From Oligoflexia bacterium (GTDB lineage: Bacteria; Bdellovibrionota; UBA1018; CAIMNF01), in NCBI GenBank assembly GCA_903845155.1, contig CAIMWN010000047.1:1-60255 (forward strand): 60,255 nt of DNA. The letters run 5' to 3'. Below, one piece after another: positions 1 to 9,457 of the stretch. Position 1 is the first letter of the stretch, and each line of letters starts with the position of its first letter. Position numbers and translations under genes: made by a program. The notes beneath the pieces were generated by a model. It searched no databases. It worked only from the letters and a program-made list of their open reading frames with translations, and was not told where the DNA came from.

Positions 1-2
1 AT

Positions 3-263
3 GAAGTGAGTGAAGATATAATTATTGATTTCAAAAGAAAATATTCTTCCCTTTCTGAAACTAAAATAGAACCAAGTCGTCAGCATTTGGATTTAATTTC
101 AATTAACAGCTACCAACTGCAAACCTTGGGCGTGCTGATCGAAAATGTCCACCCGGATTGCACTTTTTGCGCGCAAGATCAAAATGGCCAACCTCGTTAC
201 TTTAGTTACCGTCGAGGAGATCGTCTCTCCCGTCAATTTTCATCCATTCAAATTCGCGCATAA
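3..263 (+). CDS. C-terminal fragment of YfiH/PgeF-type laccase-domain protein
   Basis: The frame is open from the left edge of the window, so only the last ~87 codons are present and the true start lies upstream. The visible part carries the C-terminal signature of the YfiH/DUF152 (polyphenol oxidase / PgeF) family: HPDCTFC, then RYFSYRRG, then a short RQFSSI tail. In this family the Cys of the CTxC motif helps bind metal in a purine-nucleoside-acting or peptidoglycan-editing enzyme. The fragment cannot tell these roles apart. The GTG at position 6 is an internal codon rather than a start, because the family is about 250 residues long. A 110-nt gap with a TATAAT-like hexamer (346-351) separates it from the next gene. 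Confidence 0.7.
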   Translation, partial: EVSEDIIIDFKRKYSSLSETKIEPSRQHLDLISINSYQLQTLGVLIENVHPDCTFCAQDQNGQPRYFSYRRGDRLSRQFSSIQIRA

Positions 264-373
264 ATCGACAAATTTTTGACCATTTACAAAGTCGCCCTGA
301 TTCAAAATAGTTTAAAATTATGATGGGTTGCACTCTGCGTTTGGATATAATGATAGCTCGAAGGAGAACTCTC

Positions 374-2167
374 GTGGATCAATATCAAACCCGCAATGAT
401 GTGCCCGAAAAATACAGATGGAATCTAGGTCTGATTTACCAAGACCAGGCAGCTTGGGATGCCGGTTTCTCAAAACTCGAGAATATTACCAAACAGGTTG
501 AAGGGTTTAAAGGGAAGCTTGCGCAGAGCACGCAAAGTTTGCAACAAGCTTTTGAAGTGCAGACGGAACTGGAGCTTCTGATCGAAAAACTTTATACTTT
601 CGCTCACCATCTTTCGGACCAAGATACGAGGGACGCAACTAATTTAGGTCAAGTAGATCGAATCGCATCGAAAGCTACCGAAATCGGAGCCAGACTTTCA
701 TGGATGGACCCTGAGCTCCTAGAGACCCCTACGGATCAACTTAAAATATTCCAAAACGACCCCTTATTAAAAAACTATTCAAGGCGGATCGAGAATTTGA
801 TCCGCTCAAAACCCCATCAGCGCTCAGCAGAAGTGGAGGAAATACTTTCCTTAGTTTCAGAGCCGCTTTCAAGCGCATCAAAGGCATTTAGTTTGCTTGA
901 AAATGCAGATATGCCCATGCCGACAGTGAAGGATGGCGCCGGAAAAGATGTGCTGGTGAATCATGCCACTTACATTACCTGCCTTGAGTCTGATGACCGG
1001 GTACTGAGAAAAAACGCATTCGAAGCATATTTGGGATCTTTTTCACAATACAAAAATACTTTTGCGGCAACGCTCGATGGAAATGTAAAAAACCATGTTT
1101 TTTATTCGAGGGCAAGAAACTTTAAAAGTGCAATTGAATCAAGTCTCTTCAACGATACGATTCCACTGTCTGTGTACAATGGGCTGATTGATACCGTTCA
1201 TCAGCACTTACCACTCTTGCATCGCCTCATGCGACTAAGGAAAAAAATATTGGGAGTTCAAGATTTAAATCTTTATGATTTGTTTGTTCCCATGGTGAAA
1301 CCGGCCGATATTGATATTCCCTACGAGCAAGCAACCAAAATGGTGTTGGATGGTGTGAAGCCGCTCGGTGAAACTTATGTAAACGCACTTCAAAAATCAT
1401 TTTCTGAACGTTGGATTGACGTTTACTATACTACCGGCAAACGCTCTGGTGCTTATTCGGGTGGGATGTATCAAAGCAAGCCGTACATTCTGTTGAATCA
1501 TAAAGATAATTTAGGAAGTGCATTTACCCTGGCACATGAGCTCGGACACTCTTTGCATTCTTATTTCTCCAATGCCAATCAACCTCATTCCAAATCAAGT
1601 TACCCGATTTTTCTCGCCGAGGTTGCTTCTACGACCAATGAAATGCTTTTACATTTTCATTTGTACGATCAGGCTAAAACCAAAGAAATGAAGTTGTATC
1701 TGCTCGATCATTTATTTAATCAATTCAGAGGCACGCTTTACCGCCAAGTCCAGTTTGCTGAGTTCGAGCGCGATATTCATGCGATGGTAGAGCAGGGCGA
1801 GCCGCTCACTTGCCAAACCCTGGGAGCGCATTACGCTAAACTCAACGCCCATTACTATGGTAAGGACGTGGTTCAAAGTGAAGCCATTTCATATGAATGG
1901 GCCCGTATTCCCCATTTTTATTACAATTTCTATGTCTATAAGTACTCGACTAGTTTTGCGGCAGCTCAATATTTCGCAAGGAAGATTTACGATGGCGACA
2001 CCACGATTACGGAGAAGTACTTGCAGTTCTTAAAATCGGGTTCGAGTCGGGATCCGCTCGATACTTTAATCGAGGCCGGAGTTGATCTTCGTGACTCCAA
2101 GCCAATTGAAGCTGCATTTAAGGTATTTGAACAGGCACTCGACGAATTTGAAAAAATCATCGCTTAG
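374..2167 (+). CDS. pepF: M3 family oligoendopeptidase F (PepF-type)
   Basis: Zinc metallopeptidase of the M3 (thimet oligopeptidase / PepF) family, 597 aa, the usual length for bacterial oligoendopeptidase F. It cleaves short peptides in the cytoplasm and has no signal peptide. The N-terminal ~200 residues match the helical PepF N-domain, followed by the M3 catalytic domain. The zinc site HELGH is at about residues 388-392, with the third ligand Glu about 28 residues later in FLAEVAST. A downstream HYYGKDVV / FYYNFYVYKYSTSFAAA segment is typical of the family C-terminus. I chose the GTG at 374 because a strong Shine-Dalgarno AAGGAG sits at 361-366 and homology begins just after. An in-frame start at 320 would add 18 unlikely residues across this ribosome site. 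Its end overlaps the next gene. Confidence 0.9.
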   Translation: MDQYQTRNDVPEKYRWNLGLIYQDQAAWDAGFSKLENITKQVEGFKGKLAQSTQSLQQAFEVQTELELLIEKLYTFAHHLSDQDTRDATNLGQVDRIASKATEIGARLSWMDPELLETPTDQLKIFQNDPLLKNYSRRIENLIRSKPHQRSAEVEEILSLVSEPLSSASKAFSLLENADMPMPTVKDGAGKDVLVNHATYITCLESDDRVLRKNAFEAYLGSFSQYKNTFAATLDGNVKNHVFYSRARNFKSAIESSLFNDTIPLSVYNGLIDTVHQHLPLLHRLMRLRKKILGVQDLNLYDLFVPMVKPADIDIPYEQATKMVLDGVKPLGETYVNALQKSFSERWIDVYYTTGKRSGAYSGGMYQSKPYILLNHKDNLGSAFTLAHELGHSLHSYFSNANQPHSKSSYPIFLAEVASTTNEMLLHFHLYDQAKTKEMKLYLLDHLFNQFRGTLYRQVQFAEFERDIHAMVEQGEPLTCQTLGAHYAKLNAHYYGKDVVQSEAISYEWARIPHFYYNFYVYKYSTSFAAAQYFARKIYDGDTTITEKYLQFLKSGSSRDPLDTLIEAGVDLRDSKPIEAAFKVFEQALDEFEKIIA

Positions 2168-3743
2168 TTCATCATCAAGAATTACCGCACTTGTCTCGTT
2201 CTTGATTCCAATTATTCTTTGTATTTATGGGCTTTATTTCGCGTTTCATCACTTTTGGAATGGCTTTGATGCCATTAGCGGTGATTTAGGGGACGCCCGT
2301 TTTAATGCCCTAGTGCTGGAGCATACCTGGCTTTGGATTACGGGTGTCCATTCTTCACTTTTTAATACACCAATGTTTTTCCCTCATGAAAATATCTATG
2401 CGTATTCCGACTTGCTTTTGAGTGTAAGCCCTGTTTATTGGTGCTTTCGCTTATTTGGAATCGAAGTGATGCTCTCTTATCAGCTTTGGTTGATGAGTAT
2501 GTGCGTTCTTAACTTTAGTGCGTTTTACATTCTCGCAAAAAATTTCCTTCACTTTCGGGTGTTTCTTGCTGCCCTGGGCGCATATTTGTTTTCCTTCTCA
2601 CTTCCTAGAATTTCCCACATGGAACACGCACAACTGGTTCCCCAGTTTTTTATCGTTATTTCACTCATGGGCGCCTTGCTGTGGTGGAAGACGCCAAAAG
2701 CGAAGACCGGAGCCGTACTCCTTTTGGGTGGGGCTGTCCTTCAGTTTCTGTGTGCATTCTACTTTTTTTGGTTTTTTCTTTGGTCTGTCGTAATGGTGTT
2801 GGCCTATGTTTTAATGAATCAAGAGCGACGCGATGTCTTTCTTTCATGGTTTCGACAGTTAGATTGGAAATTCTTGCTTCTCCTTGGGGCGATTTTGGCA
2901 GCAACAGTCGCGCCCTTTTTTTATCATTATGCTCTGGTTGCAGGTGAGGTAGGGAGACGAAGCTGGGTCACGATCTCAAACTCCGTCCCTCGTTTGTATT
3001 CGTGGATCAATTTGCCCAAGGATCATTGGGAGTGGAGTTTTGTTCCTTTTAAAACGTGGATCACGGAACTTGCAGTTGGGCATGAGCACTACTTATCATT
3101 TGGTTTGTTAACGTGGATATCCATGATCTTAGGTCTAGTGTGGACTTATCGGCAAAAGCAGCATCGAATATTCACTATTCCGGTACTAGCGATGTTTTTT
3201 TTCACTCTGACGAGCGGGCGGTTTAGTTCGTGGGTCTTGATTGCGTATCTTTTTCCTGGTGGCGGTGCAGTACGAGCGGTAGCAAGAATTCAAATGTTTA
3301 TGCTCCTTTTTTGGTCCATGATATGGATCTATTATTTAGCTCATCTTTTAATGGATAAAAAAATTGGCAAAAAGATCGCGGTAGCTTTTATTGTTCTGGG
3401 TTTTTTCGCAGAGAACACCTATCAAAGTGATTGGGTGTTCTCTCGTGGTGAAGACCATGCAAGACTTCAAAAAATGGCAGATGCACTTCCTGCAGATTGT
3501 GAGGTCATGGTTTATGACCAGGGCTTCTATCTTGATGCAAACTCAAATAACAATGACGCAGTAATGATAGCTTTTACCAGCCACAGAATGACCGTGAATG
3601 GCTATAGTGGTAATCAGCCCAAGCAATTTACTGAGATTTTCATTCAGCAACCGTCCGCTCTAGATCAGCAATTGCAGCATTGGTTTGAACTTCATGGTCA
3701 TGAGCAACCCCCGAAAATGTGTTATTTATCTCAACCTAAGTAA
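2148..3743 (+). CDS. polytopic membrane protein, GT-C glycosyltransferase-like
   Basis: Membrane protein of about 531 aa with roughly 10-12 hydrophobic segments and a soluble C-terminal tail of ~100 residues. An early luminal/periplasmic loop reads ISGDLGDARFNALVLEH, the place where GT-C enzymes keep an acidic residue. The late NGYSGNQP element also occurs in YfhO/PMT-like sugar transferases. I infer a lipid-linked sugar transferase in the inner membrane; the acceptor is unknown. No ATG lies near the N-terminus. In-frame TTG/GTG codons run from 2082 on, and TTG 2148 gives MKKSS followed directly by the first membrane span, so I chose it. The start is uncertain. It overlaps pepF by 20 nt and converges on the next gene with an 18-nt 3' overlap. 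Confidence 0.65.
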   Translation: MKKSSLSSSSRITALVSFLIPIILCIYGLYFAFHHFWNGFDAISGDLGDARFNALVLEHTWLWITGVHSSLFNTPMFFPHENIYAYSDLLLSVSPVYWCFRLFGIEVMLSYQLWLMSMCVLNFSAFYILAKNFLHFRVFLAALGAYLFSFSLPRISHMEHAQLVPQFFIVISLMGALLWWKTPKAKTGAVLLLGGAVLQFLCAFYFFWFFLWSVVMVLAYVLMNQERRDVFLSWFRQLDWKFLLLLGAILAATVAPFFYHYALVAGEVGRRSWVTISNSVPRLYSWINLPKDHWEWSFVPFKTWITELAVGHEHYLSFGLLTWISMILGLVWTYRQKQHRIFTIPVLAMFFFTLTSGRFSSWVLIAYLFPGGGAVRAVARIQMFMLLFWSMIWIYYLAHLLMDKKIGKKIAVAFIVLGFFAENTYQSDWVFSRGEDHARLQKMADALPADCEVMVYDQGFYLDANSNNNDAVMIAFTSHRMTVNGYSGNQPKQFTEIFIQQPSALDQQLQHWFELHGHEQPPKMCYLSQPK

Positions 3744-5402
3744 GTACATTGGTGGAAAATTGTGTAGCCATGATGGGATATTTTCGGTGGCGAGAATTTC
3801 ATCTTTTGAACTTAGGTTTACAGCAATTCGGTAAGTTCGATTGATGCAAAACCAATTTTGAGTCATGCATGGATCGGTTTCATTCTTATCTTTTCTTTCA
3901 GAGTAAAATGCCCATCCGTTCGTTTCATAGCCTGCATCCAGCTGTTTCGCTTCGATGTTCATTTTCTTTGATATGGAAATGAGTCGTTCCCTTGCCTCCT
4001 GCCAGCGGAAGTAGTCGTGAGTACCGGCTACAGAATAGAGGGCTAAACAAATGAGGGGGAGGTAAGCGAGAAAAGTAAAGCGAAGTCCTTGGTATTGAAA
4101 TAGAATCGTGACGGTTAGGATGACACCGACGATTGCCCCCAACATATAGCGATCAAAAATATTACCTTGAAAGGCACCTACCACTACAAAAAGTGTAATG
4201 GCGATCGAAAGAATAGCGAACCAAAGTACACGTTGTTCGATTAAATGTGTATGCGATTTGAAGAAATTGGCAGCGGTTTTCCAAACTGATATCCACCGTA
4301 GTGTGAGGACTGCGAGAAAAATTTCAATCAGTATCCATAGCCACTTTAAGTGGGTCGGATGAATGGGTAGGTTGAGTACGTAGACATCGCTGGTGGTAAG
4401 GGGGCCCAGTCCTGATTGAGTGAAAATATTACCATAAAATGGAAAATAAGGTCTGCGAAACAGACGTGGCCAAAGTGAGTAATCAAATTTGTAGGCTGCA
4501 TACAAACAGGCGATGCTGAGCCAGGCAAAGCAAACCATTTTGCTCCGAGTGAAGCGATGTACGCGCGGACTCTTCCATAGCAGAAGCAGCCCTGAACAGA
4601 AACAGGTGAGGTAAATAGCCCAAAATGGAAAATGAATAAAGTAGTGGTCTGGATGGGGAATGAACAGAGAAGATAGTGGAAGCGCGAATTCGGCTTTATA
4701 ATTTCCCGTGATTTTCGCCCAGGGAAAATAGCTGAATAGAACTACGGTGAAGACTGCTGCCGAAAGTATTCCACGTTTGAATGCGGCGGCGAATGAGCGG
4801 TGTGATTGGTAAGCGATGATGAACGAACTCAACCAAAGCGCAGGAAAGAGCAATGCCGAAAACTGACGTGTCCAAAATGAAATACCTCCGAATATGGCGG
4901 AGACCACAGCGACATTCTTTAATGGGAATTCGTTTTTATCCGGGGTAGCGAACTTTTCTGAAGTAGGTGATTGCCAAAACCAAAAATACGCGGCAAGTAA
5001 AACCCAAAAGAACCCATAGATTTCTGTCATAAAACTGAGCGACAACTGGAAATAAATGGGATTCAACGCAAGCGCAATGAGTGCCCAAGTCCGAAGCTCG
5101 CTTTTAATTTTAGCTCGGATTAAAAGCCGATCAAATAGCCACAAACAGATGACAGACATGAAAACAGTAAAAAGTCGCAACGTTAAATGAGAAAATCCAA
5201 AAAGCTGAATGACAGGATAAGTAAGTATGGTTTGACCTACGAGAGTAGGTGCGACCGGTACACTCACTGTGATCGAGCCCGTTTCAGCGAATTGCTTTGC
5301 TACGAGGGCGTATTGCCAATCATCATTGAGCGGAAAGTTGCCCCACGGCATACAAAGAGCAGCGCAAAGCAAGTATATGGCAGTGGTGATCAAGAATGGC
5401 AT
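3726..5402 (-). CDS. GT-C family glycosyltransferase (PMT/ArnT-like)
   Basis: Polytopic membrane protein of 558 aa. The first periplasmic loop carries FPLNDDWQYALVAKQFAETG, matching the acidic-pair loop of dolichyl/undecaprenyl-phosphate-sugar dependent GT39/GT83 transferases (PMT, ArnT). About 11 further hydrophobic segments follow, then a periplasmic C-terminal domain of ~90 residues. The expected job is moving a sugar from a polyprenyl-phosphate carrier to lipid A, glycan or protein on the periplasmic face; the acceptor cannot be read from sequence. It is surrounded by two other GT-C-like proteins and a GT2 enzyme that could make the polyprenyl-phosphate sugar. No Shine-Dalgarno precedes the ATG. 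A TTGATT/TATTTT promoter ends 6 nt before it, so the mRNA may be leaderless. Confidence 0.75.
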   Translation of the reverse strand: MPFLITTAIYLLCAALCMPWGNFPLNDDWQYALVAKQFAETGSITVSVPVAPTLVGQTILTYPVIQLFGFSHLTLRLFTVFMSVICLWLFDRLLIRAKIKSELRTWALIALALNPIYFQLSLSFMTEIYGFFWVLLAAYFWFWQSPTSEKFATPDKNEFPLKNVAVVSAIFGGISFWTRQFSALLFPALWLSSFIIAYQSHRSFAAAFKRGILSAAVFTVVLFSYFPWAKITGNYKAEFALPLSSLFIPHPDHYFIHFPFWAIYLTCFCSGLLLLWKSPRVHRFTRSKMVCFAWLSIACLYAAYKFDYSLWPRLFRRPYFPFYGNIFTQSGLGPLTTSDVYVLNLPIHPTHLKWLWILIEIFLAVLTLRWISVWKTAANFFKSHTHLIEQRVLWFAILSIAITLFVVVGAFQGNIFDRYMLGAIVGVILTVTILFQYQGLRFTFLAYLPLICLALYSVAGTHDYFRWQEARERLISISKKMNIEAKQLDAGYETNGWAFYSERKDKNETDPCMTQNWFCINRTYRIAVNLSSKDEILATENIPSWLHNFPPMYLLRLR

Positions 5403-5408
5403 TATTTC

Positions 5409-5437
5409 AAAATAGCTATTATTTACGACGAAATCAA
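5409..5437 (-). promoter_or_regulatory. sigma-70-like promoter for the GT-C gene at 3726-5402
   Basis: Read on the minus strand: TTGATT (5432-5437), a 17-nt spacer, then TATTTT (5409-5414). Only 6 nt separate the -10 from the ATG, so transcription would start at or next to the start codon. Confidence 0.5.
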
Positions 5438-5516
5438 TGCCTTTAAAATAATATTAAAACACGAGTAACTGTCTAAAAAACATGCAAATACGACTTACTT
5501 GTGTTTTGATCATCAC

Positions 5517-6761
5517 ATGACCGAAACGATTATTTTCCTGTTTAGTGTGGTCGTCTGGATTGCAAAAGGGCATTACGATCCATCGATTGTATTTTTGGCC
5601 CTTTGTTTTTTCTTTTGGATTTACACCATTATTTTTAACTTTAACAGAATTACCCCGCTTGAAATTGGTTTTCGGTATTTCCCCGTTCTCGCAGGCATCA
5701 TGATGTGCATTAATTCAGATTTGAATAGTGTGAGTGAAATCATGCGCCCCTACTATTGGTGTTTTCGTTTCGTGCCGCTCGCGCTTGCCTTAGTCGCATT
5801 TAGAGTCAAACGGAAGAATGTCATTCTCGTCTGCTATCTTTTACTTTTCTTGTCCGTGGTCTTCTTATCTCCGACGCCGTTTATTGATGTATTTAAAAGT
5901 AACACAGTAGCGGCTCGTTTTTTGATGGCGGGGTTAAATCCGTATTCGGAGCGGTATACAGACATTTATAAGGGTGAATTCACTTATCTGGCTGGTTTTC
6001 TTTACTGGCCTAGCGCGCTTTACCTCCAGACTCTGTCTCAATTCCTATTCCACGATATTAGAGTAGTACTTATTTTTTCTTGGTGGAGTGCTGTTTTCTT
6101 CATGTCTAAAAAATATAGGCTCACTTGGTGTTCGATCCCTTTTCTTGCATTTGGTTTTGAGCAAGCCTGGCTTGACCCCGTGCTTTCATTGTGTGCAGCG
6201 GTGTCGCTTTGGTCTATCTACAAACGCAATTATTTTATTTTGGCCCTCGGGATTGCAATCTCCGCTTCGATTAAGCAATACGGTTTTTTAGTCGGTTTTT
6301 TTGTAATGGCGTGGTTGTACTTAGAGGGGCAAAAGAGGGAATTTTGGAAGGTGGGACTGTTGGCATTGACCATGTTTGTGCTATTATTAGGGCCATTTCT
6401 CATTTGGAACTTTCACGATTTTATCGCGATGACAGTCACTTCGCACGCGATGGCTGCGCCTAGGGCGGACGCTTTGAATTTAACCGCGTTTTGGATGAAA
6501 TGGACGGGAGCTGGTTTTTCAACTGGGGTGCAAATCTTCATGACCTTGTTGGGATTTGCATTGGGTTTATTTCATCTTTATAAAAACCGCGTGCAGAGGG
6601 GACTAAAGATTATTCCAGAAGCATGGGCGATCGCTTTTGGGTTTTCTATATTATTTGGTAAATTTGCGTTTTGTAATTATTACTGGTTACTGATTAGCTT
6701 TTGGCTGCTATCGCTAGCGTGGTCGAACGAAAACGTGGATGAGTATAAACTCCAAGCCTGA
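5517..6761 (+). CDS. polytopic membrane protein, GT87-like mannosyltransferase family
   Basis: Integral membrane protein of 414 aa with about 10 hydrophobic segments. The segment DVFKSNTVAARFLMAGLNPY resembles the D...GxNPY loop shared by GT87/DUF2029 polyprenyl-phosphate-mannose dependent transferases. A second conserved-looking stretch, SASIKQYGF, also fits these families, where a Lys-Q/P segment follows a transmembrane helix. I infer a glycan-building transferase in the inner membrane. ATG 5517 was preferred over the upstream in-frame TTG 5499, which would add only MCFDHH before the first membrane helix. No Shine-Dalgarno is visible. The 3' end overlaps the convergent GT2 gene by 68 nt, so part of each C-terminus is encoded antisense to the other. 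Confidence 0.65.
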   Translation: MTETIIFLFSVVVWIAKGHYDPSIVFLALCFFFWIYTIIFNFNRITPLEIGFRYFPVLAGIMMCINSDLNSVSEIMRPYYWCFRFVPLALALVAFRVKRKNVILVCYLLLFLSVVFLSPTPFIDVFKSNTVAARFLMAGLNPYSERYTDIYKGEFTYLAGFLYWPSALYLQTLSQFLFHDIRVVLIFSWWSAVFFMSKKYRLTWCSIPFLAFGFEQAWLDPVLSLCAAVSLWSIYKRNYFILALGIAISASIKQYGFLVGFFVMAWLYLEGQKREFWKVGLLALTMFVLLLGPFLIWNFHDFIAMTVTSHAMAAPRADALNLTAFWMKWTGAGFSTGVQIFMTLLGFALGLFHLYKNRVQRGLKIIPEAWAIAFGFSILFGKFAFCNYYWLLISFWLLSLAWSNENVDEYKLQA

Positions 6762-7473
6762 ATAGAAATCCTTCCAGAGAGCAACGAAGGACGCCCATCC
6801 CATAGATGACACTTCTTCTAAAACTAATAGAGCTTGCTTCTTCAAAATATTTAGTGGGAACGGATACTTCACCAATTTTGAAGCCCGCAACATGGCTTTG
6901 AACCAGCATTTCGTTATCGAATACGAAGTCATCACTATTGATTTCTAAATTCAATGTTTGAAGAACTTTTCTTGAGAATGCGCGGTAGCCCGTATGATAC
7001 TCAGACAGTTTTTGGCCGATCAGGAGGTTTTCAAATGCGGTTAAACAGCGATTAAATAAGTATTTGTAAAGAGGCATGCCGCCTTGTAGTGCCCCACTTC
7101 CTAAAATTCTTGACCCCAGAGCAACATCGTACACGCCAGATGAGATCAGAGTGGTAAGTGCTGCTAAGAGTTTAGGTTCGTATTGGTAATCAGGGTGCAA
7201 CATGACCACGATATCGGCTTGCTCTGCGAGGGCAGCTTGATAACAAGTTTTTTGATTTCCGCCATAACCACGATTGTTGTCATGTTTGATTACCTTGAGT
7301 GGAAATTGATTTGCAAGCCTTTTAGCCTCATTTACCGTTTCATCGGTGGAGCAGTCATCGACCAGAATGAATAAATCAACGACGCCGTGGGGCACATCTT
7401 TGAGTGTTTTTTCCAGTGTTTTTTGTGCGTTGTATGCCGGGAGGACACAAATAATTTTTTTACTATCTTGCAT
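6694..7473 (-). CDS. family 2 glycosyltransferase (polyprenyl-phosphate sugar synthase type)
   Basis: Soluble GT-A fold transferase of 259 aa in the DPM1/GT2 class. It opens with ICVLPAYNAQKTLEKTL, followed by FILVDDCSTDET (nucleotide-sugar binding Asp pair), a DIVVMLHPDYQYEP stretch holding the DxD-like metal site, and the acceptor-region motif YHTGYRAFSRKVL with NSDDFVFDNEML, common in glycosyltransferases close to dolichol-phosphate mannosyltransferase. It likely loads a sugar onto polyprenyl phosphate, feeding the neighbouring GT-C enzymes. It lacks the C-terminal membrane anchor seen in some relatives. It lies 30 nt downstream of the dioxygenase gene on the same strand. Confidence 0.85.
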   Translation of the reverse strand: MQDSKKIICVLPAYNAQKTLEKTLKDVPHGVVDLFILVDDCSTDETVNEAKRLANQFPLKVIKHDNNRGYGGNQKTCYQAALAEQADIVVMLHPDYQYEPKLLAALTTLISSGVYDVALGSRILGSGALQGGMPLYKYLFNRCLTAFENLLIGQKLSEYHTGYRAFSRKVLQTLNLEINSDDFVFDNEMLVQSHVAGFKIGEVSVPTKYFEEASSISFRRSVIYGMGVLRCSLEGFLFRLGVYTHPRFRSTTLAIAAKS

Positions 7474-7503
7474 GAATTTTGCTTTCTTACGTTGTTCTCT
7501 ATT

Positions 7504-8319
7504 TTAGTGCAGCGATTGTTGTTTTTGGCTTTGATTTAGGCTGAAGCAGAGCATGGATAAGCTTCCGTACTCGATACCACGAAAAATAATTTGAGCGTCA
7601 TCACCTGGAAGTGTTGCTCCCACGGCGAATAATATCGGTAAAAAGTGCTCATTCGACGGGTGAGCTTTGAAATAGCCCGGGAATTCTTCAAATGCGAGAA
7701 GCTCCTCGACGTTTTTTTCTTGGAGAACGCGAATCAACCATTCTTCGAATTGTTTTGCCCAAGGAAAGCCTTCACCATTTTTGTCGGACCATTTTAAGTC
7801 GCCTAAATTATGAACGGCGCCGCCACTGGCGACGATCATGATTCCTTGTTCGCGGAGCGCAGCAAGAGCATGCCCCATTTTCAGTACAAGTGCCGGAAGG
7901 ATATTCAATGGTAAACTGACTCGCACAACGGGGACATCACCTTTGGGATAAAGGTTTTTAAGGGGAATCCAAATTCCATGATCTAGTGGAGCATTGAGAT
8001 CCGTCACGGCCTTAAATCCTGATTGCGTGAGAAGGGCAACAATTTGGTCTGCGAGTAAAGGATCACCGGCGCAATTATATTTTATTTGGTATAGCTCTTC
8101 CGGGAAGCCATTGAAATCGTGTTGAATCCAATTTTGTTCTGTTTTTAAAACGTGAACTTGATCTGACGAAACGGAATGAGCGGATAAAAAAACAATGGCC
8201 TTGGGCTTCGTCATTTTAGAAGCAAACTGGAAGAGGGTTTCTTGGTAACTGTCTTCGCCAAAAGCGTGCATCGGTGTTCCGTGACTCAGGAACAGGCTTG
8301 GAAAACGGTAGGTGCTCAT
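7504..8319 (-). CDS. DODA-type extradiol ring-cleavage dioxygenase family protein
   Basis: Member of the LigB / 4,5-DOPA dioxygenase (YgiD/DODA) family, 271 aa, typical length 260-280. Visible motifs in order: LFLSHGTP at the N-terminus (first metal His), FLSAHSVSSD (second His), QHDFNGFPEELY, LDHGIWIPL (catalytic/ligand His) and VASGGAVHNLGDL. Together they give the full set of His residues expected for the non-haem iron or zinc centre. The enzyme opens catechol-type rings; the physiological substrate in bacteria without betalain chemistry is usually unknown. It is cytoplasmic. The gene follows the chromate-transporter-like gene by 34 nt on the same strand and may be cotranscribed. Confidence 0.85.
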   Translation of the reverse strand: MSTYRFPSLFLSHGTPMHAFGEDSYQETLFQFASKMTKPKAIVFLSAHSVSSDQVHVLKTEQNWIQHDFNGFPEELYQIKYNCAGDPLLADQIVALLTQSGFKAVTDLNAPLDHGIWIPLKNLYPKGDVPVVRVSLPLNILPALVLKMGHALAALREQGIMIVASGGAVHNLGDLKWSDKNGEGFPWAKQFEEWLIRVLQEKNVEELLAFEEFPGYFKAHPSNEHFLPILFAVGATLPGDDAQIIFRGIEYGSLSMLCFSLNQSQKQQSLH

Positions 8320-8353
8320 ATGCCTAAAAGCCTAGTAGAAAGAATGCACTCGA

Positions 8354-9457
8354 TCAAGTGATAAAATAGGCTGCAAAGCCTCCTATGAGCAAGATCTTGA
8401 GGGCATGGGTTTTGAAAAGGACCATGATTCCGGCCAAAGCGAACACGAGAATCAAACGATTCCACAGCCATTGATCATGAATGACGATGGAATAAAGCGT
8501 GAGTCTGCCCAGTGAGCCTAATATGGCGCCGCATACTGCTGGAATGAGCCATAAAAAGAAATGTTTCAGTTTTTCTGAGTTGAGAATGGTTTTCTCCACT
8601 TTAGGAATGACCCAAAGGCCCAGAATGAACGTCGGGACAAAGGTGCCGAGTGTGCAAACGATGGCTCCGAGTGTGCCCGCAGCTACCAATCCAAAATAGG
8701 TAGAAACAATGACCAGGGGGCCTGGGGTAATTTGGCCGAGTGTCAGCCCTTTTAGAAATTCATGATTGGTGATCCAGTGGTGCTCATCGATGAATGCTGT
8801 CCGGAGAACGGGAACGATGGCAATGCCGGTGCCAAAAGTGAAAATCGATGCTTTAAAGCAAGTCTTGAAAAGGGCTAAGAGTAAAATCGGAGAGGCGGCT
8901 TCTCTGGAGCAATAATAGCGGTCCTTGATTAAATTGAGAAGGAGCCCTAAAGTGGCGAACCCAAGAATGAAGAAAATCTCCTGGGTGGGAAACCGAAAAG
9001 TCAAAAGGGAAGTGACGGTGAGAATGATGATGGTGGGCCAACGGTGAAGCGCACCTGGCTTAAATAAGGGCTTAGTGAGTGAGGCCACAGCAAAAATTGA
9101 AATGGAAATGGCGGCGAGTGTAAGGCCTACAATAAAGGAATTTAAAAATGCAAATTTCTCGAGACTGCTCATGAGCGCAGAAAGTGAGAAAATGAGTAAA
9201 AAAGCGGGAGAAATGACACAAATACCAGCGATAATTCCGCCCCAATTGCCATTTCGAATTTTTCCGATTCTGACCGCAACGAGAGTGGCCAAGGGGCCCG
9301 GAAATATTTTACTTACCGAGATGAGCTTTTGATACTCTTCTATGCTGAGCCACTTCCGCTTTCTGACACATTCTTCTTCCATCATTCCGATGAATGCGAC
9401 TGGGCCGCCAAAGCCAAGGGCCCCCAACTTCAAAAAAATGACGATCAGTTCTTTCAC
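8354..9457 (-). CDS. chrA: ChrA-family chromate transporter, two-domain form
   Basis: Inner-membrane transporter of the CHR family, 367 aa, the long form with two homologous halves. The first half opens with LGALGFGGPVAFIGMMEEE and contains the family signature KIFPGPLATLVAVRIG. The second half repeats it as IFTFGTGIAIVPVLRTAF and LTLGQITPGPLVIVSTYFG. About 10 hydrophobic segments are present. Characterised members export chromate, but many are housekeeping and their natural anion is unknown. No chrB regulator is nearby. Its start codon overlaps the stop of the preceding secreted-protein gene by 4 nt (ATGA), so it is the third gene of an operon whose first two products are secreted proteins of unknown function. 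Confidence 0.88.
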   Translation of the reverse strand: MKELIVIFLKLGALGFGGPVAFIGMMEEECVRKRKWLSIEEYQKLISVSKIFPGPLATLVAVRIGKIRNGNWGGIIAGICVISPAFLLIFSLSALMSSLEKFAFLNSFIVGLTLAAISISIFAVASLTKPLFKPGALHRWPTIIILTVTSLLTFRFPTQEIFFILGFATLGLLLNLIKDRYYCSREAASPILLLALFKTCFKASIFTFGTGIAIVPVLRTAFIDEHHWITNHEFLKGLTLGQITPGPLVIVSTYFGLVAAGTLGAIVCTLGTFVPTFILGLWVIPKVEKTILNSEKLKHFFLWLIPAVCGAILGSLGRLTLYSIVIHDQWLWNRLILVFALAGIMVLFKTHALKILLIGGFAAYFIT

